In this document: positions 15,267-23,807 of the stretch, one piece after another
Position numbering within the stretch: the first letter of the stretch is position 1
Layout: each line of letters starts with the position of its first letter
Source of the DNA: Streptomyces sp.
GTDB taxonomy: Bacteria; Actinomycetota; Actinomycetes; Streptomycetales; Streptomycetaceae
DNA: 35,896 bases
Direction of reading: 5' to 3'
Assembly: GCA_013362785.1 (NCBI GenBank)
Contig: JABFVM010000105.1
Coordinates: 1 to 35,896 of the forward strand
Position numbers and translations under genes: made by a program
The notes under the pieces: generated by a model
Databases searched by the model: none
What the model was told of the DNA's origin: nothing
The model's input: only the letters and a program-made list of their open reading frames with translations

Positions 15267-15742
15267 TTGTCGGCGGTAGCGTCTGGCCTACCGGAGTGAC
15301 TGTCGGCACGCCTACGCACAGCACGACGTCCATCGGCTCGACATTTCGGCGCAGGCGCGGTGAAGAACCGGTTCAGTCGCGAGATCCGAAACGAGACAGG
15401 CGAGTGCTGGCTTCTGCGCTGCTCCACGCTGGTTCGGGCTCGGTGCTGTCTGTGATGTTGGGCATCAGCCCTGATGATGATCCGAGCGACAACAGTGCGG
15501 GCCGAAGGCACTGAAACCGGTGCCGCACGTGATCGGCTACTGGTACCAGTCGTCTTCGCCATTGGATGAGAGACCGGACGAGATAGTCCTGCAGGTCCCG
15601 GGCAGCCCACCGGCGAGAGCCGGATTAGTGCCGCCCATATGGCGCGACCGACACAGTCACGGAGAGGTCGTGATCTGGCATGGCGTTAAACGTGGCTTTG
15701 GCCGCCCGCTTCTTTGGCATTGTCGTGCTTCCATGGCCCGCC

Positions 15743-15793
15743 TCAAGGGCGCTTCGCGTCGCCTTCGGCGATGGCCCTCCGGGCCACCCTTGA
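15743..15793. repeat. Perfect cloverleaf (four-way junction) inverted-repeat element
   Basis: The outer arms TCAAGGG (15743-15749) and CCCTTGA (15787-15793) enclose three back-to-back hairpins: CGC-TTC-GCG (15750-15758), TCGCC-TTC-GGCGA (15759-15771) and TGGCCC-TCC-GGGCCA (15772-15786). Every base except the three triloops is paired and no base is left at the junction. I recall similar palindromic intergenic repeats in other Streptomyces genomes, but cannot verify this here. It lies at the island/chromosome edge. Confidence 0.7.
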
Positions 15794-15918
15794 CCCGGCA
15801 CGCTCCAGCACGGGTGAGAAGCGAGCGGGCGGCCCGGAGAGACGGGTGGCCAAGGTTGGTTGGCGGTGGGGTCGGTTGAGTGGTGGCCCGGGGTTGGGGG
15901 CGCATTCGCGTCGCGGCG

Positions 15919-15945
15919 GCACGCCGGGTGGGTTGAGCGGCGTGC
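15919..15945. terminator. 8-bp hairpin downstream of the SEC-C gene
   Basis: GCACGCCG pairs exactly with CGGCGTGC over an 11-nt loop, 57 nt beyond the stop of the leftward SEC-C gene. Its position fits a factor-independent terminator without a T-run. Confidence 0.55.
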
Positions 15946-16001
15946 GGTGGGCGGGGCGGTGGCGCGGTCGTGCTAGGGGCCGGTCCAGGGCCGAGTGTGG
16001 G

Positions 16002-17024
16002 TCAGGCCTGTGCTGGGGTCCCGTGGCACTCGCCATAGGTCTGCCCCGAACCGCACCAGCACCCCGCCCCCCGCTGCGGCGGCCAAGCCACCGCTCGCCC
16101 CCGGGCCGCCAGCGTCGTCGCATATTGCGGCAGCAGCGTCACGTCCTCCGGGGACGCTCCCTCCGAAGCCGCGAAGGCCTCGTACGACGGGACTGTCCCC
16201 GTCACGATGCCCAGGTTCGGGGTGCCGGAGGCAGACAGTTCCCTCAGGGACGCCTCTATCGTCGCCAGGTGCTCATCGTGGGACGCGTACTCCATCACCA
16301 GCGACGGGTACGCGGACACCAACTCCGCCAACTCTCCCGCCGTCCAGTGCAGGACCGCCACCGGGAAGGGGCGGGACAGGGCCTCGCGGTAGGCGCCGAG
16401 TTCTGCTCGGAGGCGGGAGATTTCGGCTTCGAGTTCCGCTGGGTTGTCCGAGCCCAGGGACCACACCCGCTTCGGGTCGTGGAGTTCGTCCAGGGAGACC
16501 GGCATGGAGTGGAGGGTGTCGGCCAGGGCGTCCCAGTCGTCGTGGGGCAGGCCCAGCATGCGGCGGACCCGGTGGCGGCCGAAGAGGAGGGGGTGGGTGG
16601 CGTACGGGGGTTCCGGTACGTCCGTCAGGAGGAGCCGTGCGCCCTCCGTGAAGGTCTGCTGCGCCTGCTCCAGCTCGTCGTGGGCCTCCAGGGCCTCCGC
16701 GACGATCACCCACGGTGCCGGGTCCCGGGGGGAGGCGGCTCGGACGCCCTCGATGATCGCCCTCGCCTCCGCCTCGTGGCCGTACTCCCAGAGGTTGGAC
16801 GCCTTGAGGGCTCGTACCAGGTACGGGGTCTCCAAGGTGACGGAGGACGACAGCAGGCGGTCGTAGAGCGCGGTCGCGGCGGGGCGGTCGCCGGCCAGTT
16901 CGAGGTGGGCCGCGGCCTGGAGGAGCAGGGCCTCGGCGTCCTCGGGGTAGAGGCCGGCGGTTCGCTCCAGGCGTGCCGCTTCGGCGGTGTGGTCGACGTT
17001 TTCGGCAGGCGTGTCGGGGCGCAT
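16002..17024 (-). CDS. SEC-C motif protein with TPR-like N-terminus
   Basis: This 340-residue protein has TPR-like helices in its first 150 residues (PEDAEALLLQAAAHLELAGD, then DPAPWVIVAEALEAHDE). It ends with a SEC-C zinc motif, CWCGSGQTYGECHG, as found at the C-terminus of SecA and many stand-alone proteins. SEC-C domains bind Zn and often mediate protein contacts; the function of this group is unknown. The start MRPDTPAENV at 17024 is chosen by family resemblance. MSSTV at 17045 is also possible, and neither has a ribosome binding site, so the mRNA may be leaderless. The longer frame to 17249 has a random-looking Pro/Arg-rich N-terminus and is rejected. Confidence 0.85.
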   Translation of the reverse strand: MRPDTPAENVDHTAEAARLERTAGLYPEDAEALLLQAAAHLELAGDRPAATALYDRLLSSSVTLETPYLVRALKASNLWEYGHEAEARAIIEGVRAASPRDPAPWVIVAEALEAHDELEQAQQTFTEGARLLLTDVPEPPYATHPLLFGRHRVRRMLGLPHDDWDALADTLHSMPVSLDELHDPKRVWSLGSDNPAELEAEISRLRAELGAYREALSRPFPVAVLHWTAGELAELVSAYPSLVMEYASHDEHLATIEASLRELSASGTPNLGIVTGTVPSYEAFAASEGASPEDVTLLPQYATTLAARGRAVAWPPQRGAGCWCGSGQTYGECHGTPAQA

Positions 17025-17270
17025 GGGGGACACCGTACTGCTCATGACTGACGGAGGAGAGAACAGAGGGGGGAAGAGGGTGCAGATATTGCCTGGTCGA
17101 GGCGGGCGCGGCCAGCGGCCGGAGGCCGGTGGTCGCCTGGCGGCCGGAGGTCGCCCGGCGGTTTCGGTCCGCCCTTCGCCGGACGCGATGCAGGGCGCCG
17201 GCCTTGGCGGCGGCATCCCGACCGCTCCGCACCGGCACCCCATCCGCATCCCACGTGCTGCGGCCCCGCC

Positions 17271-18743
17271 TCAGATCACCACCCCGTCGATCTGCAACGT
17301 CTGCACCGCCTTCGCCGCGAACGGCACCGCCACCGACTTCCCGCTGAGGAAGGTGTTGGAGTACGACCGGTACTGGTCCCCGCCCGTCGTCACCGTGTTC
17401 CAGCGCGGGACCAGGCCGTCGGAGCCGCCGGAGACCGCGGTGAAGCGGGACAGGTCGAAGGTGAGGGTCTGGGCGGAGGTGGAGGTGTTCACCGCGACGA
17501 TCACCAGGCGCCGCGCCGACGCGTCGTAGGCCGCCGCCGCGTAGCTCACGCCCGTGTCGAGGATGCGCATGCCCGGGCGGATGTGGCGGCTGAACTGGGC
17601 CATTACGTAGTACTTGGTCTGGACGGTGGTCGGCTGGAGGGTGTTCGCGTCGTACGCGATCATCGCCCAGCCCGCCGTCGGGTCCATGACCTGCCAGTAG
17701 CACCAGGCCGTGGGGTGCAGCCAGCGGAAGTCGTAGCAGAGGTTGGAGGCCAGGGTGAGACCGGTGCCGTCGCCGTCGCCCGTCTCCGAGTTCCACAGCT
17801 TCTTGCCGGACGTCGTCACCACGTCCGTGTAGAGCAGGTCGCGGCGGCCGCCCGAGCCCTGGTAGCCGTGCACGTTGACCTGGCTGACCAGGGCCTTGGT
17901 GGCGGAGTTGTAGGAGGACCAGGTCGAGCGGGCCGTGTCGTAGTTCGTCTCGTCGGAGGCCGAGATGCGGATGCTCGACAAGCCTCGCTTGTCCAACTCG
18001 CTGCGCATGTACGGGAGTACGGCCGCCTGGACCGCCGGGTCCATGTGGCAGCCCTCCTGGGTGCCGGTGGCGGTCCACCAGGTGGAGGCCGGCTCGTTGA
18101 AGGGGTCGACGGTCGCGAAGTTCACGCCCCAGTTCGACTTCGCGTACAACGCTGTTGCCGCCAAATGCGACGCGTGCTGGCGGTAGTTCCAGGTCTGGAG
18201 GTTGTTGCCGCCGCCCGCCGCGCCGGACGGGTTGTGGTTGGAGCACATCCACCACATCGGGGAGTTGGCGAAGAGCTCGGTCGTGGCGCCTCGCTGCGTC
18301 GCCTTCACCAGCATCGCGCGCTGGTTGGCGTCCGCCGTCCACTTCCAGGCGGAGGAGGTGGGGTCCTCGTTGTTCCAGTCCTGCCAGAAGCCCTCGATCT
18401 GCTTGAAGCCGGGGATGTTGGCCGACTCGGCCATCGACTCGCCGTTCACGCTGTTCCAGCTGCACGCGCCGAGGTTGTAGCGGGCGATGTTGAGGCCCAG
18501 GCCGGGGAGCGTCGTGCCGTTGTACGTGACCGAGTTGGTCGTGAAGTACAGGTCGGCGAAGTCGTTCCGGTTGCCGAAGACGTTGGCCCACCAGGCCAGG
18601 GACGTGCCCCAGCCCTCCCAGGTGCCGTACGACGTGCCGGGGTTGACGGCGATCGTCGCGTCCGCGTGTGCGGTGCCCGTGGCCAGGGCGCCGCCGACAA
18701 GTGCGCCGCCGGTCGCCGCCAGCAGAGTTCTGCGTCGGATCAT
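17271..18743 (-). CDS. Secreted GH30-family endo-beta-1,6-galactanase-like glycoside hydrolase
   Basis: The 490-residue product starts with a Tat-type signal (MIRRRTLLAATGG ... ATGTAHA, cleavage near residue 27). The catalytic (beta/alpha)8 barrel follows, with acid/base Glu217 in VDPFNEP and nucleophile Glu320 in LWNSETGDG. A beta-sandwich of about 100 residues ends the protein (LVIVAVNTSTSAQTLTFDL). The layout is that of GH30 enzymes. WEGWGTSLAWWA, NIARYNLG and FANSPMWWM are typical of the endo-beta-1,6-galactanase group, which cleaves arabinogalactan side chains of plants. GGAGAAG sits 4 nt before the ATG. It appears to be a single-gene unit. Confidence 0.9.
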   Translation of the reverse strand: MIRRRTLLAATGGALVGGALATGTAHADATIAVNPGTSYGTWEGWGTSLAWWANVFGNRNDFADLYFTTNSVTYNGTTLPGLGLNIARYNLGACSWNSVNGESMAESANIPGFKQIEGFWQDWNNEDPTSSAWKWTADANQRAMLVKATQRGATTELFANSPMWWMCSNHNPSGAAGGGNNLQTWNYRQHASHLAATALYAKSNWGVNFATVDPFNEPASTWWTATGTQEGCHMDPAVQAAVLPYMRSELDKRGLSSIRISASDETNYDTARSTWSSYNSATKALVSQVNVHGYQGSGGRRDLLYTDVVTTSGKKLWNSETGDGDGTGLTLASNLCYDFRWLHPTAWCYWQVMDPTAGWAMIAYDANTLQPTTVQTKYYVMAQFSRHIRPGMRILDTGVSYAAAAYDASARRLVIVAVNTSTSAQTLTFDLSRFTAVSGGSDGLVPRWNTVTTGGDQYRSYSNTFLSGKSVAVPFAAKAVQTLQIDGVVI

Positions 18744-19019
18744 GACTTCTCCGCTTCGCTCAACGGCCGGTCGTCGTCGAACCGGCGTCGTGGCCTGTCC
18801 CGTACATGCCGTCAGGAAGCATCGGGTGTGGCGCGTGAGGTTGTCGAGAGTTCCGACAGCCCTTTCTCAAACCTGTGGAGGAAGTGACGGAGGAAGTGGG
18901 CGGAAGTGTTCGAGGGGCCGGACGCGCGGGGTTCTGATGTGCGGCGGGCGCGCATGGGTCTGGAGACCTCGGGCGTCGGCCCTTATCGTGCGGGCGGCCC
19001 CGGTGGAGGAGGCTCACGG
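18744..19019. promoter_or_regulatory. Divergent promoter region, GH30 and sortase genes
   Basis: This 276-bp gap separates the leftward GH30 gene and the rightward sortase gene. Apart from the two ribosome binding sites at its ends I see no clear operator or promoter consensus in it. Confidence 0.4.
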
Positions 19020-19823
19020 ATGGTGCGGGTTCGCGTCGTGCGGCACAGCGGGCTTCGGCGGCGCGCCCTGCGGCGGCGGGTGCTGTGGGGTGGCGGGGAG
19101 GTGCTCGTCACCGTCGGGGTGGTGCTTCTGCTGCTGGTCGTGCACCAGGTGTGGTGGACCAACCGGGAGGCCCGGGCGGATGCCGAGCGAGAGGTCCGTG
19201 CGCTGGAACGGTTCTGGGACGGCGGAGACGGTGGAGACGGCGGAGACGGTGATTCCGGTACGGCCGTACCGGCGACGTCGGCCACACCCGCGCCCGGCGC
19301 GGAGGGTTCGGCCGGGGCGTCCGCCGGCACCGGGCGCCGGTCCGCCGCCGGGTCGTCGCCGAACCCCGACTGGTCCCGGGCCTACGCCATCCTCACCATC
19401 CCCCGCCTCCACCTTCGCGTCCCCGTCGCCGAGGGCGTCAGCAAGAGCGGCGTCCTCAACAAGGGCTACGTCGGCCACTACCCCGGCACCGGACAGCCGG
19501 GCCAGGCGGGCAACTTCGCCCTCGCCGGGCACCGCAACACCCACGGCGAGCCCTTCCGGTACGTCAACCGGCTCGTGCGCGGGGACACGGTCCGGGTCGA
19601 GACGCGGAGCGCGACGTACACGTACGCCGTCGACAGGACCCTGCCGCAGACCGCCGCCCATGACGGAAGCGTCATCCGCCCGATCCCGCGCTCCACGGTC
19701 AGACCGGGCCACGGCTACACCGAACCCGGGTACTACCTCACCCTCACCACCTGCACGCCGGAGTACACGTCGAAGTACCGGCTGGTGGTGTGGGGGAAGC
19801 TCGTCGCCATGCGCCCCCGCTAA
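19020..19823 (+). CDS. Class E sortase
   Basis: This 267-residue membrane-anchored transpeptidase has an Arg-rich N-terminus and a transmembrane segment at about 24-45. A Gly/Asp/Ala-rich linker (65-115) contains a repeated 9-nt unit coding for GGD. The catalytic domain has AGHRNTHGEPF with His171, LTTCTP with Cys245, and Arg254 (KYRL). The TLTTCTP segment and overall length fit class E sortases of actinomycetes, which attach LAxTG proteins to peptidoglycan. GGAGG 8 nt upstream supports the ATG at 19020; an earlier GTG at 18906 in frame is rejected. A likely substrate with LARTG is encoded at 25265-26146. Confidence 0.92.
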   Translation: MVRVRVVRHSGLRRRALRRRVLWGGGEVLVTVGVVLLLLVVHQVWWTNREARADAEREVRALERFWDGGDGGDGGDGDSGTAVPATSATPAPGAEGSAGASAGTGRRSAAGSSPNPDWSRAYAILTIPRLHLRVPVAEGVSKSGVLNKGYVGHYPGTGQPGQAGNFALAGHRNTHGEPFRYVNRLVRGDTVRVETRSATYTYAVDRTLPQTAAHDGSVIRPIPRSTVRPGHGYTEPGYYLTLTTCTPEYTSKYRLVVWGKLVAMRPR

Positions 19824-19955
19824 CGTCGCGATGCGGCCCGCTAACATCGGGACCAGTACGTCAGAATGGGAACGCCTGGACGAGGCCGCCAGGAGGCCAC
19901 CAGAGCGAGAAGCAGCAGGACGAGAAACAGCAGGGCGAGAACGGGAGGGGTGCCG

Positions 19956-20267
19956 ATGATGCGGAACCGGGCGAGTGTGCGTCCCGCCGCCATGATGGTG
20001 CTGCTCTTCCTTGAGATCCTGCTGCTCGACACCGGCAGCCTCTCCGCGACCGTCGCGCTCGCCGCGACCGCCGCCGCCGGTTCCGCGTTCGCCGCCTGCT
20101 CCCTGCTGGCCTCGCGCGCCGCGCCCGCGGTGGCGCCCACCCGGGTGCGTACGGCCATCCGCGACCGGGCCCGCCGTACGGCCTTCCTCCCTCAACGCGA
20201 CCCCGACGCCTCGGGCCGACCACGGCCCAGGGCACCTGGTCACGCCCTCCCGGCGACCGCCGCGTAG
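19956..20267 (+). CDS. DUF6412-type small membrane protein
   Basis: This 103-residue protein has a hydrophobic stretch at about residues 10-55, probably two membrane helices (MMVLLFLEILLLD and ATVALAATAAAGSAFAACSLLA). A basic cytoplasmic part follows (VRTAIRDRARRTAFLPQRDPDASGRPRP). Proteins of this form (DUF6412) usually lie directly upstream of a YidC-like insertase gene in Streptomyces, as here with a gap of 115 nt. GGGAGGGG precedes the ATG. Function unknown; co-operation with the insertase is inferred only from neighbourhood. Confidence 0.75.
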   Translation: MMRNRASVRPAAMMVLLFLEILLLDTGSLSATVALAATAAAGSAFAACSLLASRAAPAVAPTRVRTAIRDRARRTAFLPQRDPDASGRPRPRAPGHALPATAA

Positions 20268-20382
20268 GGCCCCGTACCGCACCAGCTCATACGTGTGACC
20301 CCGCGCGGGTCGTCATGCCGCCATGCCGTTTCCCGGCAGCTCTCTCCATTCCGGCACGACGAGACCCCCGGAGGGCTCACCC

Positions 20383-21105
20383 ATGTCCGTTTTCGCCGAC
20401 CTTGTTCAGCAGTTGGCCGACCTGCTCCAGCCGCTGTTCGGCGCCTCCGCGGCCGCCGCCGCGATCGTCCTGTTCACCGCCCTCGTACGACTGCTCGTGC
20501 ATCCGCTGTCCCGGGCCGCCGCGCGAGGGCAGAAGGCGCGGGCCGAGTTGCAGCCGAAGGTCGCCGAGCTGAGGAAGAAGCACGGCAAGAACCCCGAGAA
20601 GCTCCAGCGGGCCGTGATGGAGCTGCACGCCGAGGAAAAGGTGTCGCCGCTGTCCGGGTGCCTGCCCAGCCTGTTCCAGCTGCCCGCGTTCTTCCTCCTC
20701 TACCACCTGTTCTCGAACACGACGATCGGCGGCAAGGCGAACGAACTGCTCACCCACCAGCTGCTCGCCGCGCCCCTCGGGGACCGGTGGGCGGACGCGC
20801 TCGGTGACGGGGGCGTGTTCGGAGGTGCGGGGCTCGTGTACGTCGCGCTGTTCGTGGTCGTCACCGCTGTCGCCGCGTTCAATTTCCGCCGTACGAAGCG
20901 GATGATGGCCGCGAATCCGGCGGTGCCGGTCGGCGGCGCGGAGCCGGTGCCGGGGATGGGGGCCATGGGGGCCATGAGCAAGGTCATGCCGTTCATGTCC
21001 TTCTTCACGCTCTTCACCGTGGCGGTGGTGCCGCTGGCGGCCGCGCTGTATGTGGTGACCAGTACGACGTGGAGTGCGGTGGAGCGGGCCGCGCTGTACC
21101 GGTAG
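20383..21105 (+). CDS. YidC/Oxa1-family membrane protein insertase (second copy type)
   Basis: The 240-residue product has the YidC/Oxa1 core. The first membrane helix (AAAAIVLFTALVRLLVHPLS) leads into a cytoplasmic hairpin (LQPKVAELRKKHGKNPEKLQRAVMELH). SPLSGCLPSLFQLPAFFLLYHLF and two further C-terminal helices follow. The conserved groove Arg is expected at VRLLVHP. It is shorter than the housekeeping YidC, which lies beside rnpA/dnaA in Streptomyces. This is therefore the accessory DUF6412-linked version. The ATG at 20383 has GGAGGG 6 nt upstream; a longer frame from 20323 is rejected. Insertion of specific small membrane proteins is a plausible role. Confidence 0.9.
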   Translation: MSVFADLVQQLADLLQPLFGASAAAAAIVLFTALVRLLVHPLSRAAARGQKARAELQPKVAELRKKHGKNPEKLQRAVMELHAEEKVSPLSGCLPSLFQLPAFFLLYHLFSNTTIGGKANELLTHQLLAAPLGDRWADALGDGGVFGGAGLVYVALFVVVTAVAAFNFRRTKRMMAANPAVPVGGAEPVPGMGAMGAMSKVMPFMSFFTLFTVAVVPLAAALYVVTSTTWSAVERAALYR

Positions 21106-21171
21106 GTCCCTGCCGGTCCCTGCCTACGGTCCAGTACGTGAACCAGGTATTGCGGACTGGGCGTCGACCTT

Positions 21172-21191
21172 GGAGGATCGACCAGTCCTCC
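21172..21191. promoter_or_regulatory. Inverted repeat upstream of the FAH-family gene
   Basis: GGAGGA-8-TCCTCC lies 50-70 nt upstream of the FAH-family start, in a 136-nt gap that also holds two tandem copies of GGTCCCTGCC just after the insertase stop (21105-21123). It could be an operator or a weak attenuator. Confidence 0.35.
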
Positions 21192-21241
21192 GATGGCTGC
21201 ACCCGTCGGCGGGCGCCCCGCGATCGAGGGAGATTGTGATC

Positions 21242-22099
21242 ATGAAGCTGCTGCGAGTCGGTACGGCGGGAGCGGAGACGCCCGCGCTGCTCGACGCCGA
21301 GGGGGTTCTGCGGGACCTCTCCGGTCTCGTGCCGGACATCGACGGAGCGCTGCTGGCCGATGACGCGGCGCTGGGGCGGATCCGTCGGGCCGCGGACGGC
21401 GGTGAGCTGCCCGCGCTGGACGCGGCCGGGCTGCGGATCGGACCGCCGGTCGGGCGGATCGGCAAGATCGTGTGCATCGGGCTGAACTACCACGACCACG
21501 CCCGCGAGACCGGCGCCGAGCCGCCCGCCGAGCCGGTGATCTTCTTCAAGGCCGCGGACACGGTCGTGGGCCCGAACGACACGGTGCTCGTGCCGCGGCG
21601 GTCGACGAAGACCGACTGGGAGGTCGAGCTCGCGGTCGTCATCGGGCGTACGGCCCGTTATGTGGAGTCCGCCGAGGAGGCGCTCGCGCATGTCGCCGGG
21701 TACGCGGTGGCGCACGACGTGTCCGAGCGGGAGTTCCAGATCGAGCGGGGCGGGACCTGGGACAAGGGCAAGAACTGCGAGACGTTCAATCCGCTGGGGC
21801 CGTGGCTGGTGACGGCGGATGACGTGCCGGATCCGCAGAAGCTGTCGCTGAAACTGTGGGTCAACGGTGAGCTGAAGCAGGACGGGACGACAGCCGAGCA
21901 GATCTTTCCGGTGGGGGAGGTCGTTCGGTACGTCAGTCAGTTCATGACGCTTTATCCCGGTGATGTCATCAACACGGGTACGCCGGCGGGGGTTGCCATG
22001 GGGCGGCCCGAGCCGAAGCCGTATCTGCGGGGCGGGGATGTTGTGGAGCTGGAGATCGAGGGGCTTGGTCGTCAGCGGCAGGAGTTCAAGGACGCCTGA
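21242..22099 (+). CDS. Fumarylacetoacetate hydrolase (FAH)-family protein
   Basis: This 285-residue protein has the FAH C-terminal fold: a CIGLNYHDHA start, metal-ligand acidic residues in WEVELAVVIG, GYAVAHDVSERE, GKNCETFNPLGPW, and NTGTPAGVAMG near the end. The family includes fumarylpyruvate hydrolase, ureidoglycolate lyase and 2-hydroxyhepta-2,4-diene-1,7-dioate isomerase. The KGKN(C)..F.PLGPW stretch is shared by several of these, so the substrate cannot be fixed. Start at the ATG with GAGGGAG about 9 nt upstream. It appears monocistronic: an upstream gap of 136 nt and a downstream hairpin element. Confidence 0.9.
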   Translation: MKLLRVGTAGAETPALLDAEGVLRDLSGLVPDIDGALLADDAALGRIRRAADGGELPALDAAGLRIGPPVGRIGKIVCIGLNYHDHARETGAEPPAEPVIFFKAADTVVGPNDTVLVPRRSTKTDWEVELAVVIGRTARYVESAEEALAHVAGYAVAHDVSEREFQIERGGTWDKGKNCETFNPLGPWLVTADDVPDPQKLSLKLWVNGELKQDGTTAEQIFPVGEVVRYVSQFMTLYPGDVINTGTPAGVAMGRPEPKPYLRGGDVVELEIEGLGRQRQEFKDA

Positions 22100-22169
22100 G
22101 GGGCGGGGAGCTGCCGTGATTTGGCGGCTGCGGGTTGGGTGTGGCTTGTCGCGCAGTTCCCCGCGCCCC
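22100..22169. terminator. Streptomyces-type intergenic terminator repeat
   Basis: GGGGCGGGGAGCTGC (22100-22114) pairs with GCAGTTCCCCGCGCCCC (22153-22169), with one CG bulge and one mismatch, followed by TAAAA. The right arm TTGTCGCGCAGTTCCCCGCG is a sequence I know as very common between Streptomyces genes. It starts next to the FAH stop. Three near copies of AAAAGCG follow at 22171-22189. Confidence 0.7.
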
Positions 22170-22211
22170 TAAAAGCGAAAAGCGAAAAGCAGGGGGTTGC
22201 CCCTACTGCCC

Positions 22212-22727
22212 CTACTCCTTACTCAAGAACTCCTCCACCGCCTCCACCACCATCCGGTGGTCGTCCAGTTGTGGCAGGCCGCTTACCGTCACCGATCCGA
22301 TGACCCCGGCGCCCTCGACGTTGATCGGGAACGAGCCCCCGTGGGCCGCGTAGGTGTCGGGGTCCAGGCGGGAGGAGTCCTCGAAGGTCGTGCCCTTGGC
22401 GCGGAAGCGGGCGCCGACGATGTAGGAGGACGTGCCGTAGCGCTCCACCACCCGGCGTTTGCGGGCGATCCAGGCGTCGTTGTCGGGGGTGGAGCCGGGC
22501 AGGGCCGCGTGGAAGAGCTGCTGGCCGGCGCGGTGGATGTCGATGGCCACCGGAGCCTGGCGCTCGCGGGCCAGCTCGACCAGCAGGGAGCCCAGGGTCC
22601 AGGCGTCCTCGTGGGTGAACCGGGGGAAGACCAGACGGCGTTCCTGGGCCTCCAGTTCCTCCAGGGGCGGGGTGAGCTCGGGGTGGAACTTGGGGGTGAT
22701 CTCCGGGTTGTGAGTCTTGTGCGTCAT
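22212..22727 (-). CDS. Heme-degrading domain (GlcG/HbpS-like) protein
   Basis: This 171-residue protein belongs to the GlcG/HbpS/PduO-C fold. Its signatures include EDAWTLGSLLVELARER, VAIDIHRAGQQLFHAALPG, DNDAWIARKRRVVERYG, YAAHGGSFPI and GVIGSVTVSGLPQLDDHRMVVEA. This subgroup (UPF0303-like) is annotated as heme-degrading-domain, but direct enzymatic proof is sparse. The ATG shares its A with the TGA of the upstream oxidoreductase (TGATG), so they are translationally coupled. Pairing with Gfo/Idh/MocA oxidoreductases is common in Streptomyces. The frame continues far upstream, but the start at 22727 gives the family's normal length. Confidence 0.88.
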   Translation of the reverse strand: MTHKTHNPEITPKFHPELTPPLEELEAQERRLVFPRFTHEDAWTLGSLLVELARERQAPVAIDIHRAGQQLFHAALPGSTPDNDAWIARKRRVVERYGTSSYIVGARFRAKGTTFEDSSRLDPDTYAAHGGSFPINVEGAGVIGSVTVSGLPQLDDHRMVVEAVEEFLSKE

Positions 22728-23800
22728 CACAGCTTCACCGCCACTCCATCGTGTGCCGAACGGCGTGCCGCCTCCAGTACGTCGAGGGCGGTGGCCGCCT
22801 CCAGGGCCGTGACCGGGTTGGGGCCGCCGTTCAGCAGTGCCTCTGCCACGGCCGCATAGTAGGCGGGGTAGTCGCCGGGGAGGGTGGGTTCGACGCGGCC
22901 GCCGCCCGTCAGGGGGGACTCGCCGGAGCCCACTCGGCCCCACAGCGACTCGGGTTCCACACCCCAGGCCATGCCCGTGCCGGGCCGCGCGCCCTCCCGC
23001 AGCGCCGCCTCCTGCGGGTCCAGGCCGTACTTGACGTAGCCCGCCTTCGAGCCCAACACCCGGAAACGGGGGCCGAGTTGGGCGGTGGTCGCGGAGGCGT
23101 ACAGGTGGGAGCGGACGCCGTTCGCGTGCGTGAGGGCGATGAACGTGTCGTCGTCCGTCTCGGCACCGGTGCGGCGGACGACGGCCTCCGCGTACACCTG
23201 GGTGACCGGGCCGAAGAGGACCAGTGCCTGGTCGACCACATGGCTGCCGAGGTCGTACAGCAGACCTCCGATCTCTGCCGGGTCGCCGGACTCCCGCCAG
23301 CCGCCCTTGAGTTGCGGCCGCCAGCGCTCGAAACGGGACTCGAAGCGCCATACGTCGCCCAGCTCGCCCTTGGCCAGGAGCCCCCGGAGGGTCAGGAAGT
23401 CGTTGTCCCAGCGGCGGTTCTGGAAGACCGAGAGGAGCAGGCCGCGCTCCTCGGCCAGCGCCGCCAGCTCGCGCGCCTCGGCCGACGTGCCGGCGACCGG
23501 CTTGTCGACGACGACCGGGAGACCGGCCTTCAGGGCGGCGGTCGCGAGCGGGACGTGCGTCTTGTTGGGCGACGCGATCACGACGAGGTCGAGGTCGGTG
23601 GCGCGGGCGAGCAGCTCGTCGGGCGTGGCGACGACGCGTACGCCCGGGTGCTCGGCGCGGGCCTGCTCCTGCCGCTCGGGGTTCGACGTGACCACCGTGT
23701 CCAGGGCGAGCCCCTCGGTGGTGGCGATCAGCGGGGCGTGGAAGACGGAGCCGGCCAGGCCGTAGCCGACCAGGCCGACGCGGAGGGGAGTAGCACTCAT
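22727..23800 (-). CDS. Gfo/Idh/MocA-family NAD(P)-dependent oxidoreductase
   Basis: The 357-residue product has an N-terminal Rossmann fold with GLVGYGLAGSVFHAPLI (about 8-24) and the conserved VVDKPVAGT motif whose Lys acts in catalysis. The C-terminal dimerisation/substrate domain includes GGLLYDLGSHVVDQAL with the catalytic Asp/His pair. Such enzymes oxidise sugars or inositols, or reduce keto-sugars; the YGLAGSVFHAPLI type is related to YdgJ/YvaA-like enzymes. Start at MSATPL (23800); the longer frame to 23836 would overlap the operator palindrome. A divergent ROK regulator at 23857 probably controls this two-gene unit through the palindrome at 23808-23832. Confidence 0.92.
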   Translation of the reverse strand: MSATPLRVGLVGYGLAGSVFHAPLIATTEGLALDTVVTSNPERQEQARAEHPGVRVVATPDELLARATDLDLVVIASPNKTHVPLATAALKAGLPVVVDKPVAGTSAEARELAALAEERGLLLSVFQNRRWDNDFLTLRGLLAKGELGDVWRFESRFERWRPQLKGGWRESGDPAEIGGLLYDLGSHVVDQALVLFGPVTQVYAEAVVRRTGAETDDDTFIALTHANGVRSHLYASATTAQLGPRFRVLGSKAGYVKYGLDPQEAALREGARPGTGMAWGVEPESLWGRVGSGESPLTGGGRVEPTLPGDYPAYYAAVAEALLNGGPNPVTALEAATALDVLEAARRSAHDGVAVKL

Positions 23801-23807
23801 GGCACCC

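Larger units (their letters stand above)
15135..16001. other. Gene-free boundary region of 0.87 kb
   Basis: Several short open frames exist here, but none has a ribosome binding site, conserved motif or consistent codon use, so I call no gene. The left end holds the MORC-like gene promoter and the repeats at 15224-15266. The right end holds the cloverleaf element (15743-15793) and a hairpin (15919-15945). Composition shifts from mixed (near 15,250-15,700) to very G-rich (after 15,850), fitting an edge between acquired DNA and the resident chromosome. No tRNA or integrase remnant was found. Confidence 0.6.

Noticed and set aside
15263..15879. Short open frames in the gap after the MORC-like gene (both strands)
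   Set aside because: No ribosome binding site, no recognisable motif, and the frames overlap the cloverleaf and hairpin region.
16273..18591. Very long open frame on the minus strand spanning the SEC-C and GH30 genes
   Set aside because: It is out of frame with two recognisable proteins, and its translation is Arg/Gly/Pro-rich as expected for a high-GC shadow frame.
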